Assembly: GCF_900167155.1 (NCBI RefSeq)
Contig: NZ_FUXU01000003.1
Coordinates: 62,001 to 126,000 of the forward strand
Source: Enterovibrio nigricans DSM 22720
GTDB taxonomy: Bacteria > Pseudomonadota > Gammaproteobacteria > Enterobacterales > Vibrionaceae
Direction: 5' to 3'
Length of the DNA: 64,000 nucleotides
Shown here: in pieces, positions 48,995 to 58,809 of the stretch
Layout: every line of letters starts with the position of its first letter
How positions within the stretch are numbered: position 1 is the stretch's first letter
Position numbers and translations under genes: made by a program
Notes under the pieces: generated by a model
Databases searched by the model: none
The model's input: the letters and a program-made list of their open reading frames with translations, nothing else
What the model was told of the DNA's origin: nothing

Positions 48995-49415
48995 TGGTGA
49001 TTCGGCACTGTGGGTTTTGTTTTCGACAGGATTTCTCAGTGCCACGTTATTACCTGGTGGCTCAGAAGCTAACCTCATCTATTTGCTGAAAGAGAGCAGC
49101 TACGGCATTGCGGTGCTGGTATTGGTGGCCACGTTAGGAAATACACTGGGTGGCATGACGAACTATTGGATTGGCCGATTTATTCCAGAGCGAACCCTGT
49201 CGCAAAAACACGGTCAAAAGGCCATTAGCTGGCTTCAAAAGTATGGCTATTGGACTTTATTGCTGAGTTGGTTACCGATTATTGGTGACCCTTTGTGTCT
49301 GGCGGCTGGCTGGCTTCGTCTTAATCAGCGTTGGTGTTGGTTGCTCATTGCGTTTGGAAAGGGCGTGAGGTACCTATTGCTCGCCCTGATCACGCGCGGA
49401 CTACTCAGTATGTAA
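48981..49415 (+). CDS. yqaA: Inner-membrane protein YqaA (DedA-like SNARE-associated family)
   Basis: 144 residues from a TTG start. Three to four hydrophobic segments; STGFLSATLLPGGSEAN and the motif ATLGNTLGGMTNYWIGRF match E. coli YqaA. The LLSWLPIIGDPLCLAAGWLR segment is a DedA-family signature with a re-entrant loop. Role unknown, probably lipid or small-molecule handling. It overlaps the restored yqaB end by 14 bases. The yqaB-yqaA pair upstream of gshA is conserved in enterobacteria. Confidence 0.85.
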   Translation: MDWISGDSALWVLFSTGFLSATLLPGGSEANLIYLLKESSYGIAVLVLVATLGNTLGGMTNYWIGRFIPERTLSQKHGQKAISWLQKYGYWTLLLSWLPIIGDPLCLAAGWLRLNQRWCWLLIAFGKGVRYLLLALITRGLLSM

Positions 49416-49418
49416 CGT

Positions 49419-49463
49419 ATCCCCAAATAACCTGAATGCTTCATCTTCAGGTTATTTGGGGAT
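49419..49463. repeat. Perfect 18-bp inverted repeat downstream of yqaA
   Basis: ATCCCCAAATAACCTGAA and TTCAGGTTATTTGGGGAT pair without mismatch around a nine-base loop. No T tract follows. It starts three bases after the yqaA stop, so it may end or protect that message, or act as a Rho-independent-like element for readthrough into the M16 gene. Confidence 0.8.
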
Positions 49464-49533
49464 CAATGAAGTAAAAACAACACGGGACGGTCTATGTCAT
49501 CTCGTGTTGTGATTTAAATTTGAAGGATAGCGT

Positions 49534-52365
49534 GTGCGTTATATTTTTCTCACGGCAGTTGCGTTAGGACTGTCCGGATGCGGAGTTTATCAAGCATCCT
49601 CCACCATGACGCTTCCTGAAGGCGTTACCTTCGTTGAAGAACACAAGGCAACCAGTAACGGCCCTGCCATTCCTTATCAGAAATATATCTTGGATAACGG
49701 ACTCACCGTTATATTACACCCAGACAAATCCGATCCTCTGGTGCATGTGGATGTCACATATCACGTGGGCTCTGCGCGAGAAGAGCCGGGCAAGTCAGGC
49801 TTCGCACACTTCTTTGAACATATGATGTTTCAAGGATCTGAGCATGTGGGTGATCAGCAACACTTTAAAATGGTGACGGAATCTGGCGGCAGTGTGAACG
49901 GCACCACTAACCGCGATCGCACCAATTATTACGAGACGGTTCCGGCTAACGAGCTCGAAAAGATGCTGTGGCTGGAATCTGATCGTATGGGCTTTTTGCT
50001 TAATGCCGTCTCTCAGCGCAAGTTTGAGATTCAGCGTGATACGGTGAAAAACGAACGTGCGCAAAACTTCGATAATCGCCCATATGGTTTAGTGCAAGAA
50101 ACGCTGGCGGCGACCTTGTACCCGCCGCAACATCCATACAGTTGGCCGACTATTGGGTATGTTGACGATCTCAATAGCGTAGATGTGGATGACCTTAAGA
50201 ACTTCTTCTTACGTTGGTACGGGCCGAATAACGCTACCTTGACCATCGGTGGCGACATCAATGTGTCGCAAACACTGGAATGGGTGGAAAAATATTTCGG
50301 TGATATTCCGAAAGGCCCCGACGTGAAGAAAGCAGAGAAGTGGCCAGTGACGATTGAAGCCGACCGCTTTGTTACGATTGAAGACAAAATTCAGCAACCG
50401 ATGTTGGTGATGAGCTGGCCGACCGAATATCCCGATGCGGAAGCGAGATTGTCGCTGGATATGTTGGCATCTGTTTTAGGACAGGGCCGAAACAGCCTGC
50501 TTTATCAAGACTTGGTGAAGCCTGGCAAGGCACTGAGTGCAAGTGCTTATCAATACTGTGGCGAGCTCGCCTGTAACTTCCAGCTCTATGTGCTTGGTAA
50601 TCAAGGAGAAGACCTGGCAGACATTCGCCAGGATGTGATGAAAGTACTCGATTCCCTTAAGGTTCGAGGCATCAAACAAGACGATCTTGAGCAGGTAAAA
50701 GGCAGTGCTGAGGCTGGTGCTGTATTTGGGTTACAGAGTGTACACGGTAAAGTGGCCCAGTTAGCTGCGAATGAGACCTTCTATGGCGAACCTGACCGTT
50801 TGGACAAATGGCTGAAGGAGCTCGATGCGATATCAACCGAGGATGTTGAGCAGGCATTTGATGATTACATTTGGCACAAACCATCGGTGAATGTCTCCGT
50901 GGTCCCCGTTGGTAATAAAGCGCTAGAGGCGGACGCGCAAAACTTCACGCCTGCGCGTGCGGCACGTGATGAAAATGCATCGGAAAAGACCGCAATGCGT
51001 GAAACGCCGGAAACCTTTGACAGAAGTGTCGTACCGTCACCAAACGGTGCCGTTACGGTGAAAGTGCCTGAGTTGTACCACGCTAAACTCGGTAATGGCA
51101 TTGAGATTACGGGGGCCGTGTCAGACGAAACGCCTACGGTCGCCATGCATCTGATCATTCCTGCGGGCAGCTTGATGGAGCCTAAAGGGAAGAATGGTCT
51201 CGCGTCTTTGACGGCAGATCTCATTGCTGAGGGCACCACCAACCAAACCAGTGAGCAGATCGCCGCTAAGCTTGATCGTTTAGGGTCGTCAGTCAGCATC
51301 AGTGCTTCGGCAAAAGGCACCACGGTCAGTGTCTCTTCATTGACCAAAAACCTGCGTGAGACGCTGATGATTGCGGGTGATATGTTATTTAACCCGCGTT
51401 TTAGCCAAGAAGACTTCGACCGCTTGAAGAAGCAAACGCTAGAAGGCATTCAGTTCAGTCATCAAACGCCACAATGGCAGGCGGGACAAGCTCGACGTGA
51501 AGTGCTGTTCAGTGACCCGTGGCATGCATTGCCACCAGAAGGCACCACGGAAACCTTGGGCAATTTGACGTTAGACGATGTGAAAGCGTTCTACGCGAAC
51601 AACTACACGCCGGATAAAGCACGACTGATTGCCGTTGGTGACATTAACAAGCAGGCATTGCTCTCTAAGATCAATGGTCTGAATCGCTGGAAGGGGAAGG
51701 TAGCGAGCACAGCTGAAAATGCAGAGTTGAAGCATTATACCAAGCCTCAAATTTGGCTGGTGGATAAACCGGGAGCACCACAAAGTGTGGTGCAAATGGT
51801 GCGTCATGCGATGCCGTATGATGCAACTGGTGAGATGTTCAAAACCCAGTTGGCGAACTTTAATCTCGCGGGCAACTTCAATTCACGTTTGAACCTCAAC
51901 CTGCGTGAAGACAAAGGCTATACCTATGGGGCTGGTGGCTATGTGATTGGTGATGATAACTCGGGACGTATCGTGTTTCAGGCACAAGTTCGTGCTGACA
52001 GCACGGTTGATACCGTGACGGAAATGCGTAAAGAGCTCAGCAACATGGCAACGAAAGGCATGACGGATGATGAACTTGCGTTCCTTCGTCTAGCCGTTGG
52101 ACAAAAAGATGCGTTGAGTTACGAAACGCCGGGCGACAAAGCCGGTCTTATTGCCAACATCATGCGTCATGATTTACCCGCTGATTACAAAGCGCAGCAA
52201 AAAGCGATCATTGAGTCTGCTAGTTCAGAATCCTTGAACGCACAGTCGCATAAATGGTTCATGCCAGACGACTATCAAGTGATTATTGTGGGCGATGCCA
52301 CGTCGCTTGAACCGTCGTTAAAAGCATTGGGTCTACCTGTAAAACGTTTATTGATTGAGAATTGA
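49534..52365 (+). CDS. M16-family zinc metalloprotease, lipoprotein
   Basis: 943-residue insulinase/pitrilysin-type protease. It has a GTG start with AAGGATAG upstream, and a lipobox LSGC with Cys16, so it is probably anchored to a membrane facing the periplasm. The inverted zinc motif H92-F-F-E95-H96 and a downstream Glu (near 175) form the active half. The second, inactive half starts near residue 500 (HAKLGNGIEITGAV) and contains the RLNLNLREDKGYTYGAG segment of the family. In V. cholerae a similar protease precedes gshA. Substrate unknown. Confidence 0.92.
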   Translation: MRYIFLTAVALGLSGCGVYQASSTMTLPEGVTFVEEHKATSNGPAIPYQKYILDNGLTVILHPDKSDPLVHVDVTYHVGSAREEPGKSGFAHFFEHMMFQGSEHVGDQQHFKMVTESGGSVNGTTNRDRTNYYETVPANELEKMLWLESDRMGFLLNAVSQRKFEIQRDTVKNERAQNFDNRPYGLVQETLAATLYPPQHPYSWPTIGYVDDLNSVDVDDLKNFFLRWYGPNNATLTIGGDINVSQTLEWVEKYFGDIPKGPDVKKAEKWPVTIEADRFVTIEDKIQQPMLVMSWPTEYPDAEARLSLDMLASVLGQGRNSLLYQDLVKPGKALSASAYQYCGELACNFQLYVLGNQGEDLADIRQDVMKVLDSLKVRGIKQDDLEQVKGSAEAGAVFGLQSVHGKVAQLAANETFYGEPDRLDKWLKELDAISTEDVEQAFDDYIWHKPSVNVSVVPVGNKALEADAQNFTPARAARDENASEKTAMRETPETFDRSVVPSPNGAVTVKVPELYHAKLGNGIEITGAVSDETPTVAMHLIIPAGSLMEPKGKNGLASLTADLIAEGTTNQTSEQIAAKLDRLGSSVSISASAKGTTVSVSSLTKNLRETLMIAGDMLFNPRFSQEDFDRLKKQTLEGIQFSHQTPQWQAGQARREVLFSDPWHALPPEGTTETLGNLTLDDVKAFYANNYTPDKARLIAVGDINKQALLSKINGLNRWKGKVASTAENAELKHYTKPQIWLVDKPGAPQSVVQMVRHAMPYDATGEMFKTQLANFNLAGNFNSRLNLNLREDKGYTYGAGGYVIGDDNSGRIVFQAQVRADSTVDTVTEMRKELSNMATKGMTDDELAFLRLAVGQKDALSYETPGDKAGLIANIMRHDLPADYKAQQKAIIESASSESLNAQSHKWFMPDDYQVIIVGDATSLEPSLKALGLPVKRLLIEN

Positions 52366-52477
52366 ATAACTTTTTACAGATAGTTAGGCGAAGTTAAAAA
52401 AGAGTGAGATGGCTTTTGCAGAAAAGAGTGATTATGCTTAGCCATCTTACTGTTTAAAATTATAAACGAGTACAGCC

Positions 52478-54052
52478 TTGACTAGTTTTTCCCAAAGGTT
52501 GGCAGCGTTTTCTGAACATCCGGAAGCGCTAAAAGGTATAGGCCGAGGCGTAGAGCGTGAAGCCCTGCGTATTCTGCCAGAAGGTACCTTGTCGTCTGCC
52601 GCTCATCCTCAAGCGTTAGGCTCAGCCCTGACCCATAAATGGATCACCACTGACTTTGCTGAGCAGTTACTGGAGTTTATTACACCAGTTAGCCATTCAG
52701 TGCCTGAAATGCTGACTCAGTTGAAAGACATCCATCAGTTTACCTACCGCGCAATGGGCAATGAGTCACTCTGGCCTCTTTCAATGCCATGTTACGTGGC
52801 ACAAGAAGATGATATTACGCTCGCGCAATATGGCACCTCAAACGTAGGACGAATGAAAACCTTGTATCGCCAAGGGCTAAAGCACCGCTATGGCAGCGTG
52901 ATGCAGATTATCTCTGGGGTGCACTTTAACTTTTCGTTTTCTAACAGTTTTTGGCAACAGTTGTTTGGCGATCAAACACCGTATGCACGGCAGGAAGCTG
53001 TCTCTGATGCTTATTTTGGTTTGATCCGAAATTACTACCGCTTTGGCTGGATGATCCCGTATTTGTTTGGTGCCTCACCAGCGCTTTGTGGATCGTTTAT
53101 TAAGAAAACTGAATCGACGTTAGACTTTGAGACCGTAGGCAAAGGTACGTGCTACCTGCCTTATGCGACCTCTTTACGTTTGAGTGATCTAGGGTACACC
53201 AACAGCGAGCAAAGTGGCCTGAAAATTGGCTTCAACAGCCTTGAGGAATATCTTCAAGGCGTCCGTGCCGCCATCGGGACACCATCGACAGATTTTGCGA
53301 AAATCGGTGTGAAAGATGAGATGGGTTACCGACAACTCAATGCCAATGTGCTGCAAATTGAAAACGAACTGTATGCCCCTATTCGCCCTAAACGTGTGGC
53401 AAAAAGTGGCGAAAAGCCGTCAGAAGCTCTCGACCGTGGCGGTGTGGAATATATTGAAGTTCGTTCACTGGATGTTAACCCATTCAGCCCGACAGGGATC
53501 GATGAAACTCAAGCCTACTTCTTGGATCTGTTCCTGACGTGGAGTGTATTGTCTGAGTCCGAACCCATGACTGACTGTGAAATGCAGTGCTGGCGTGACA
53601 ACTGGAACAAGATTGTTCTGGAAGGTCGTAAGCCTGGACTGACATTGCAAATTGGTTGCGAAGGTGAGCAGCTGACTCAAGCAGAATGGGGAAAGCGTGT
53701 TTTTTCCGAATTGAGCGAATTGGCGGTGATCATGGACAAAGCCTATGGCGGTGACAAATATCAGTCCGTTTGTCGTGAGCTTTCTGGCTGGTTTGAAAAT
53801 CCTGAGAAAACGTTGTCAGCACGCTTGCTGAAGCAAATCATTGAAAATGAGAGTATCGGTAAAATTGGTCTGTCTATAGCGGCAGCAAACAAAGCATTGT
53901 TTGCAAATGGCGCCTATGACACCTTCTCTGAGCAGCAATTTTTAGAAGAAAGTACTGCCAGTCTGAAGCGACAAAAAGATGTGGAGCAAGGCGACGCTAT
54001 CAGCCTAGAGCAGTATCTGGCTGAGTATTTTGGTGATAGTGTATCGCTATAA
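52478..54052 (+). CDS. gshA: Glutamate-cysteine ligase
   Basis: First step of glutathione synthesis: Glu + Cys + ATP gives gamma-glutamylcysteine. 524 residues, the size of the gammaproteobacterial (group 1) enzyme. [18 protein letters not shown] and [12 protein letters not shown] are N-terminal signatures; [17 protein letters not shown] and [16 protein letters not shown] follow. The start is TTG with a weak ribosome site. In most vibrios luxS comes next; here an SLT-like lipoprotein does. Confidence 0.96.
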   Translation: MTSFSQRLAAFSEHPEALKGIGRGVEREALRILPEGTLSSAAHPQALGSALTHKWITTDFAEQLLEFITPVSHSVPEMLTQLKDIHQFTYRAMGNESLWPLSMPCYVAQEDDITLAQYGTSNVGRMKTLYRQGLKHRYGSVMQIISGVHFNFSFSNSFWQQLFGDQTPYARQEAVSDAYFGLIRNYYRFGWMIPYLFGASPALCGSFIKKTESTLDFETVGKGTCYLPYATSLRLSDLGYTNSEQSGLKIGFNSLEEYLQGVRAAIGTPSTDFAKIGVKDEMGYRQLNANVLQIENELYAPIRPKRVAKSGEKPSEALDRGGVEYIEVRSLDVNPFSPTGIDETQAYFLDLFLTWSVLSESEPMTDCEMQCWRDNWNKIVLEGRKPGLTLQIGCEGEQLTQAEWGKRVFSELSELAVIMDKAYGGDKYQSVCRELSGWFENPEKTLSARLLKQIIENESIGKIGLSIAAANKALFANGAYDTFSEQQFLEESTASLKRQKDVEQGDAISLEQYLAEYFGDSVSL

Positions 54053-54082
54053 TAAGCGACTTTTACAGATAAAATAAATTAT

Positions 54083-54109
54083 AGGCCGGCATCTTCCGGC
54101 CTGTTTTTT
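54083..54109 (+). terminator. gshA intrinsic terminator
   Basis: AGGCCGG / CCGGCCT, a 7-bp stem with a six-base loop, then GTTTTTT. Confidence 0.85.
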
Positions 54110-54144
54110 GTCTGAATATCCATGTGTGAAAATTAGGGACTGCT

Positions 54145-54753
54145 ATGCGTTTTTCTCCCAATTGGCTGTTGCTACTGGCGCCTTTGGTATTGTCAGGTTG
54201 TGCGACGCCACCCCCTAAAAAATCCGATAACCTTTGCAGTATCTTTCGTGAATACGATGATTGGTATGAAGATGCGGTTGATATGGAAGATGACTGGGGA
54301 ACACCGATACACATTGCCATGGCGTTCGTGAAGCAGGAAAGCTCGTACGTTCATGATGCATTGCCGCCAAGAGACTACGTGCTGGGTTTTATCCCGTGGG
54401 GACGAGTGAGCAGCGCTTACGGTTATGCACAGGCGCAAGACCCAGCATGGTCTGATTACCAGAAAGCGACAAACAATGGTGGCTCGCGTACCGACTTTGG
54501 CGACGCGTTGCAATTTATCGGCTGGTATACCTCGGAAACACAGCGTCAATTGGGCATTTCCAAGTGGGATGCTTATAACCAATATCTTGCTTATCACGAG
54601 GGGCGAGGCGGGTTTAAGCGTGGCAGCTACAAATCCAAGCCGAAAGTGATGCAGGTTGCCAGAAAAGTCGACCGTCAAGCCAAAACCTATGGCGGCCAGC
54701 TACGAAGTTGTCGTAAAGAGCTAGAAGATAATCGTAGTTGGTGGCCGTTTTAA
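54145..54753 (+). CDS. Lipoprotein with lytic-transglycosylase-like (SLT) fold
   Basis: 202 residues. The lipobox VLSGC places the lipidated Cys at residue 19. The body has HIAMAFVKQESSYVHDA, with a Glu in the position of the SLT catalytic acid, then AYGYAQAQDPAW and YLAYHEGRGGF, an order seen in SLT-type muramidases. It may be a minor lytic transglycosylase or a non-catalytic relative. It stands alone between two terminators. Confidence 0.75.
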   Translation: MRFSPNWLLLLAPLVLSGCATPPPKKSDNLCSIFREYDDWYEDAVDMEDDWGTPIHIAMAFVKQESSYVHDALPPRDYVLGFIPWGRVSSAYGYAQAQDPAWSDYQKATNNGGSRTDFGDALQFIGWYTSETQRQLGISKWDAYNQYLAYHEGRGGFKRGSYKSKPKVMQVARKVDRQAKTYGGQLRSCRKELEDNRSWWPF

Positions 54754-54779
54754 TACTGAACATGCCAAGTGATATAAGT

Positions 54780-54806
54780 AAAAAGCACCGTACTCGGTGC
54801 TTTTTT
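54780..54806. terminator. Bidirectional terminator between the SLT lipoprotein and DUF1479 gene
   Basis: AAAAAGCACCG / CGGTGCTTTTT, an 11-bp stem with a four-base loop, T tract on the plus strand and A tract on the other side. Confidence 0.9.
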
Positions 54807-54810
54807 AGTT

Positions 54811-56047
54811 TTAGTCGAAGCCCATCTGTTGGCGTCCCAGTGGCGTTAAATCGTCTTCAGTTGCTCTGCCTGCGTATGTGCGTTCATGGTGCTCGGGCGC
54901 AAAGTCAGGACAACTTTTTCCCGCAAGAAAAGCACTGCGTTGTTTGACAAGAAACTGTCGATTCTTCTCACAATCTGGCGCTGCGCCTATAAACAGCACG
55001 TTACTGAAGCCATTCCCGTTGTGTTTATCTTCTACGGCATGAATCGTGTCTGGGTGCCACCAGACGGTGTCACCGGGCTGCATTTTTGGTATGGAAACCA
55101 GCCCTTCTAACAGCAAGGGATGCCACTTGGCAGAGACGGTCAAAGCACGTCCTGGTTCCGCACCACAGAGGTCATTGTCCGGTACATCATCTTGAATAGC
55201 GCGAAGCAGCATATAAGGCATGGCAAGGGTTGACGGCACCATTTGCAGCGTGCCATCGCCTTGACCCTGATGCGTTAAAGCAACCCATCCTTGAAAGGTG
55301 CGGAATACGCTGCACACCGCGGGTGAGGGGTATTCTTCTACGTCGACGCGGTTTGCGCCATGAAAAGCGCGATAGTTGTGCCAGTCGCCAAGGAAAACAT
55401 CACGGTAAACTTCGCGATAATGAGGTTCTATCCAGCGTTCTATGGAGCCTGAATCAACATGCGGAGACAGTCCTAGCGTGGCATCGCCAGGCTCGCGACG
55501 CCTGACTCGATCGGCGTAACTGGCCTCTAAGTCCGGATTGAAAAAGGTTTCATCACCATCTTTCCACGTCCACAAATGATTCAGGTGACGACGGAGTGGT
55601 TGCCATATTAGGGTGCTGACGCGCCCAGATCTGAGCTTGGGACCAGTAAATGCCAAAGAGCTGAGGTTTATCTGAATTTAGCTGGCTGAAGTAATTGTCT
55701 TCAACGGTCGGAGTATGTTCGTAGTAGCCGTTTTCAACGATATATCGTGACAACTTCTCGTTATGCGCGGTGACGTCTGCTGCTGGCAATGTTCCACGTA
55801 TTATACAACCGCCGGCCCTGAGAACCTGTTGTTTTTGTGCTTCATCAAAGCCATTTTCAGCGATATCAGAAAACGCAAACTGCGGAATCGCAGACCCCAA
55901 CCTCTCTTCTTGCTGGATACGCAAAACCTCTTTTTCCATCGCCTCTTCTATTTGTTCAAATCGACGTGAATAGTCAGGCACTTTGGTTTTTAAAGCTTTT
56001 TTAAAGTCTTGAACTTGCTTGGGCAGGTTTTCCATAGAAAGGGCCAT
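54811..56047 (-). pseudogene. DUF1479 (YbiU-like) Fe(II)/2-oxoglutarate-type oxygenase, frameshifted
   Basis: Two minus-strand frames cover one protein of about 411 residues. The N-terminal part (NLPKQVQDFKKALKTKVPDY to IWARQHPNMAT) runs from 56047; the C-terminal part (RRHLNHLWTWKDGDETFF onward) runs to 54811. The frames switch around 55585-55610, where removing one base (for example in the AA of GCAACC) would join them as MAPLRRHLNHL. The putative iron ligands HVD (SPHVDSGSIE) and the distal His (PDTIHAVED) are in the second part. Family members resemble 2OG oxygenases, substrate unknown. It may be error or decay. Confidence 0.8.
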
Positions 56048-56414
56048 ACAATCTCCTTGTTCGGCACTTGAATTGAGTCACATCGGTGTTGCTGTTTACA
56101 GTGATTCGTATGGATTAGTGTAGGGCAAATCCACGTAGAGACGATGTCGTTGGAATGAGGATATTGCTTCAAAATCTAAGTAAGGAGTTGCATATCGCTT
56201 TTGTCACGTGCCAATAAAAATCCAAGTGACTGGAGTTTTTCAGCTACATTTTTGCAACAAAATTTACCGTATTGAGATCTGGATCTCTAAAAATCATTGA
56301 ATTACTGCCGTTGTGTTCTAAGTTTTTACGAGGAGCATAATGGAAGGTTCCAAAAGGTACTTGTCGTAAGCAGTGGCTGAATCTGCTTGTTGTTGTAGTT
56401 TTGGATGAGTGGCA
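56048..56414. other. Divergent intergenic region, DUF1479 gene / LacI-type gene
   Basis: About 365 bases, A+T-rich. It should carry back-to-back promoters. CAAGGAGATTG on the minus strand is a good ribosome site for the DUF1479 gene. I see no clear LacI-type palindrome here and no coding-like frame. Confidence 0.6.
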
Positions 56415-57376
56415 ATGAACATCAAAGATGGAAAGGATTTCCCTCAAAAACGCGTCACTATGGTCGATGTTGCCAAGGTCGCCGGGGTATCAAAATCGAC
56501 AGTTTCACTGGTTTTAAATGGCAGCAAGTCTATCAGTGAAGAGAAACAGCAGCGTGTCAACGAAGCGTGCAAAGCGCTTGGGTATGTGTATAACGGAGGT
56601 GCCGCCAGCTTGCGTGGTGGTCGTTCCAAAATTGTTGCTGTGCTTTCAAATAATCTGACCAGCCCTTATTTCAGCCAAATCATCAAAGGCCTTGAGCCTC
56701 ATCTCGATAACTTGGGTTTCATTCCAATCATCATGGACGTCAACGAGAGTCTTGAACGGCAAAATCAGTTTGTTCAGGCTTTGCGAGGCCACAACGTGGC
56801 GGCCATTATTATTACACCTGCACCAGAAACGGATAGTCGCTGGATAGATGACATTGTATCTACTGGCCTCCCCATTATTTCCATCATGCGTGAAGTGGAA
56901 AACTTTTCCTCCCCCGCCGTCATGGCTGAAAATCGCTTGGGTACATATCTTGCGACGCGTTCATTGATGCAATGAATGAAGCTGGATTGACGGTGCCTGC
57001 GAATTATTTTCAGTCGAGTTCGAGTAGTCGGTCTGGCGGGCAAGAAGCGACAGCGAGATTGTTATCGTTGGCCCAAGAAGTAACCGCCATTGTCTGCTTT
57101 ACCGATGTGGTTGCATATGGCGTATACGCTGCACTTTATGAGGCAGGGAAAGAGCCTGGAAAGGATATCTCTGTGATTGGATTTGACGATTTAGAAGACT
57201 CTCGTTTGGTACACCCCAGCCTCTCAACAGTAAGAGTGAAAGGGGAAGATATCGCACGAGAAGCATGTTACTTGCTGCAACGCTTGCTGGCTTCTCAACA
57301 AACCCCAAACAAGATTTTGGTCGGTGTTGAATTGGTTCAGCGATTGTCGACGCAGGCTCCAAAAAGCGCATTGTAG
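56415..57376 (+). pseudogene. LacI-family transcriptional regulator, internal deletion and frameshift
   Basis: The N-terminal HTH (VTMVDVAKVAGVSKSTVSLVLNG) and hinge are typical, followed by the first half of the sugar-binding domain to ATRSLMQ and a TGA at 56973-56975. The other frame resumes at once with NEAGLTVPANYF and runs to 57376, ending in the usual VIGFDDLEDSRLVHPSLSTV (key parts VIGFDD, PSLSTV). The parts total ~320 residues, but the stretch that normally links them (GHRRIA...RLEGY type, ~35 residues) is missing. So a deletion, not just one base, removed it. It probably regulated the adjacent sugar importer. Confidence 0.82.
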
Positions 57377-57435
57377 AGCGCTTAGCGCGACAGGAAGTTC
57401 CAGCAGGTTTTTTGAAGTACTCAGACCCACGGGTC
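57377..57435. promoter_or_regulatory. Short palindromes upstream of the sugar importer
   Basis: GCGCTTAGCGC (57377-57387) and GACCCACGGGTC (57424-57435) lie in the gap between the LacI-type gene and the binding-protein gene. Either could be an operator. The evidence is symmetry and position only. Confidence 0.3.
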
Positions 57436-57462
57436 ATGTCATGAAAATAAAACGAGGTGAAC

Positions 57463-58707
57463 ATGAAAAGTCAACGGGTAAAGTCAATGCTGTCAGCAGC
57501 GGTCGTAATCGGAACGATGGCTTCAGCGCACGCTGAAGATGTAGAAGTGCTGCACTGGTGGACGTCTGGCGGTGAAGCCGCTGCGCTTAACGTGCTCAAA
57601 GACGACTTGGCGGGACAAGGTATTGGTTGGCAAGACATGCCTGTAGCGGGGGGCGGTGGTGGTAACGCGATGACGGTATTGCGAGCCCGAGTGACGTCTG
57701 GCACGCCGCCGACAGCGGTACAAATGTTGGGGTTCGATATTCAGGACTGGGCAGCCGAAGAAGTTGTGGCAAACCTCAATGGTGTTGCTGACGCTGAAGG
57801 TTGGAATGCTGTGGTTCCTGATGCTTTGCAGCAATTTTCGACCTATGACGGGAAATGGGTGTCGGCTCCAGTGAATGTGCATTCCACCAACTGGATCTGG
57901 GCAAATAAAAAATTGCTAAAGGAAGTGGGAGCCAAACAACCTGAAACTTGGGAAGAACTGATTGTCACGCTAGATAAGCTGAAAGCGGCAGGCTATATCC
58001 CGTTGGCACACGGCGGTCAGCCTTGGCAGGATGCGACTATTTTTGACAGTGTGGTACTGACAACTGGCGGTATCGATTTCTACAAAAAAGCCATGATTGA
58101 TTTGGATCCTGAGGCTCTTGGCTCGGACACCATGGTGAAAATATTTGACCGTATGTCACAACTGCGTGATTATGTTGATAAAAACTTCCCTGGCCGTGAT
58201 TGGAATCTGGCATCAGCGTTGGTGATTGAAGACAAAGCGGGCATGCAAATCATGGGGGATTGGGCAAAAGGGGAATTCTTGAAGGCAGGGAAGGTACCGA
58301 ATGAGGATTTCGCTTGTTTCCGTATGCCGGGCACACAAGGCATGGTGACCTTTAATGCAGACCAGTTTGTAATGTTTGATGTCGGTGACTCCAAAGCACA
58401 ACAAGCGATGGCCAAAGCCATAATGTCACCAGAGTTCCAATCGGCATTTAATGTGGTGAAAGGCTCGGTTCCAGCACGTACTGATGTGTCCAATGAAGCG
58501 TTTGATGCCTGCGGTAAGAAAGGTATGGCCGATCTGGCAGAAGCAAATAAAAACGGCACGTTAGTGGGCAGTATGGCGCATGGTCACGCCGCTCCTGCTG
58601 CAGTGAAAAATGCTGTTTATGACGTGGTAACCAATCACTTCAATGGAGGCATGAACTCTAAGCAAGCAACGAAAGCCTTGGTTTCAGCGGTGCAGGATGC
58701 TCAGTAA
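57463..58707 (+). CDS. ABC transporter sugar-binding protein (glucose/mannose type)
   Basis: Periplasmic solute-binding protein, 414 residues from the ATG at 57463 (GAGGTG upstream). The signal peptide ends at [31 protein letters not shown] and the [17 protein letters not shown] region are typical of family-1 binding proteins such as Pseudomonas GtsA. It is the first gene of a complete importer (binding protein, two permeases, ATPase), probably for glucose or a related sugar. Confidence 0.88.
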   Translation: MKSQRVKSMLSAAVVIGTMASAHAEDVEVLHWWTSGGEAAALNVLKDDLAGQGIGWQDMPVAGGGGGNAMTVLRARVTSGTPPTAVQMLGFDIQDWAAEEVVANLNGVADAEGWNAVVPDALQQFSTYDGKWVSAPVNVHSTNWIWANKKLLKEVGAKQPETWEELIVTLDKLKAAGYIPLAHGGQPWQDATIFDSVVLTTGGIDFYKKAMIDLDPEALGSDTMVKIFDRMSQLRDYVDKNFPGRDWNLASALVIEDKAGMQIMGDWAKGEFLKAGKVPNEDFACFRMPGTQGMVTFNADQFVMFDVGDSKAQQAMAKAIMSPEFQSAFNVVKGSVPARTDVSNEAFDACGKKGMADLAEANKNGTLVGSMAHGHAAPAAVKNAVYDVVTNHFNGGMNSKQATKALVSAVQDAQ

Positions 58708-58809
58708 AAGCGAATTCAACGAAACAATTTGACGAGTTTCGGGAGACGGTTCGTTAACGCTGTCTCTCGAAACGATGTATTCGTCTTTAATGTTATCAAG
58801 GATAGATAT

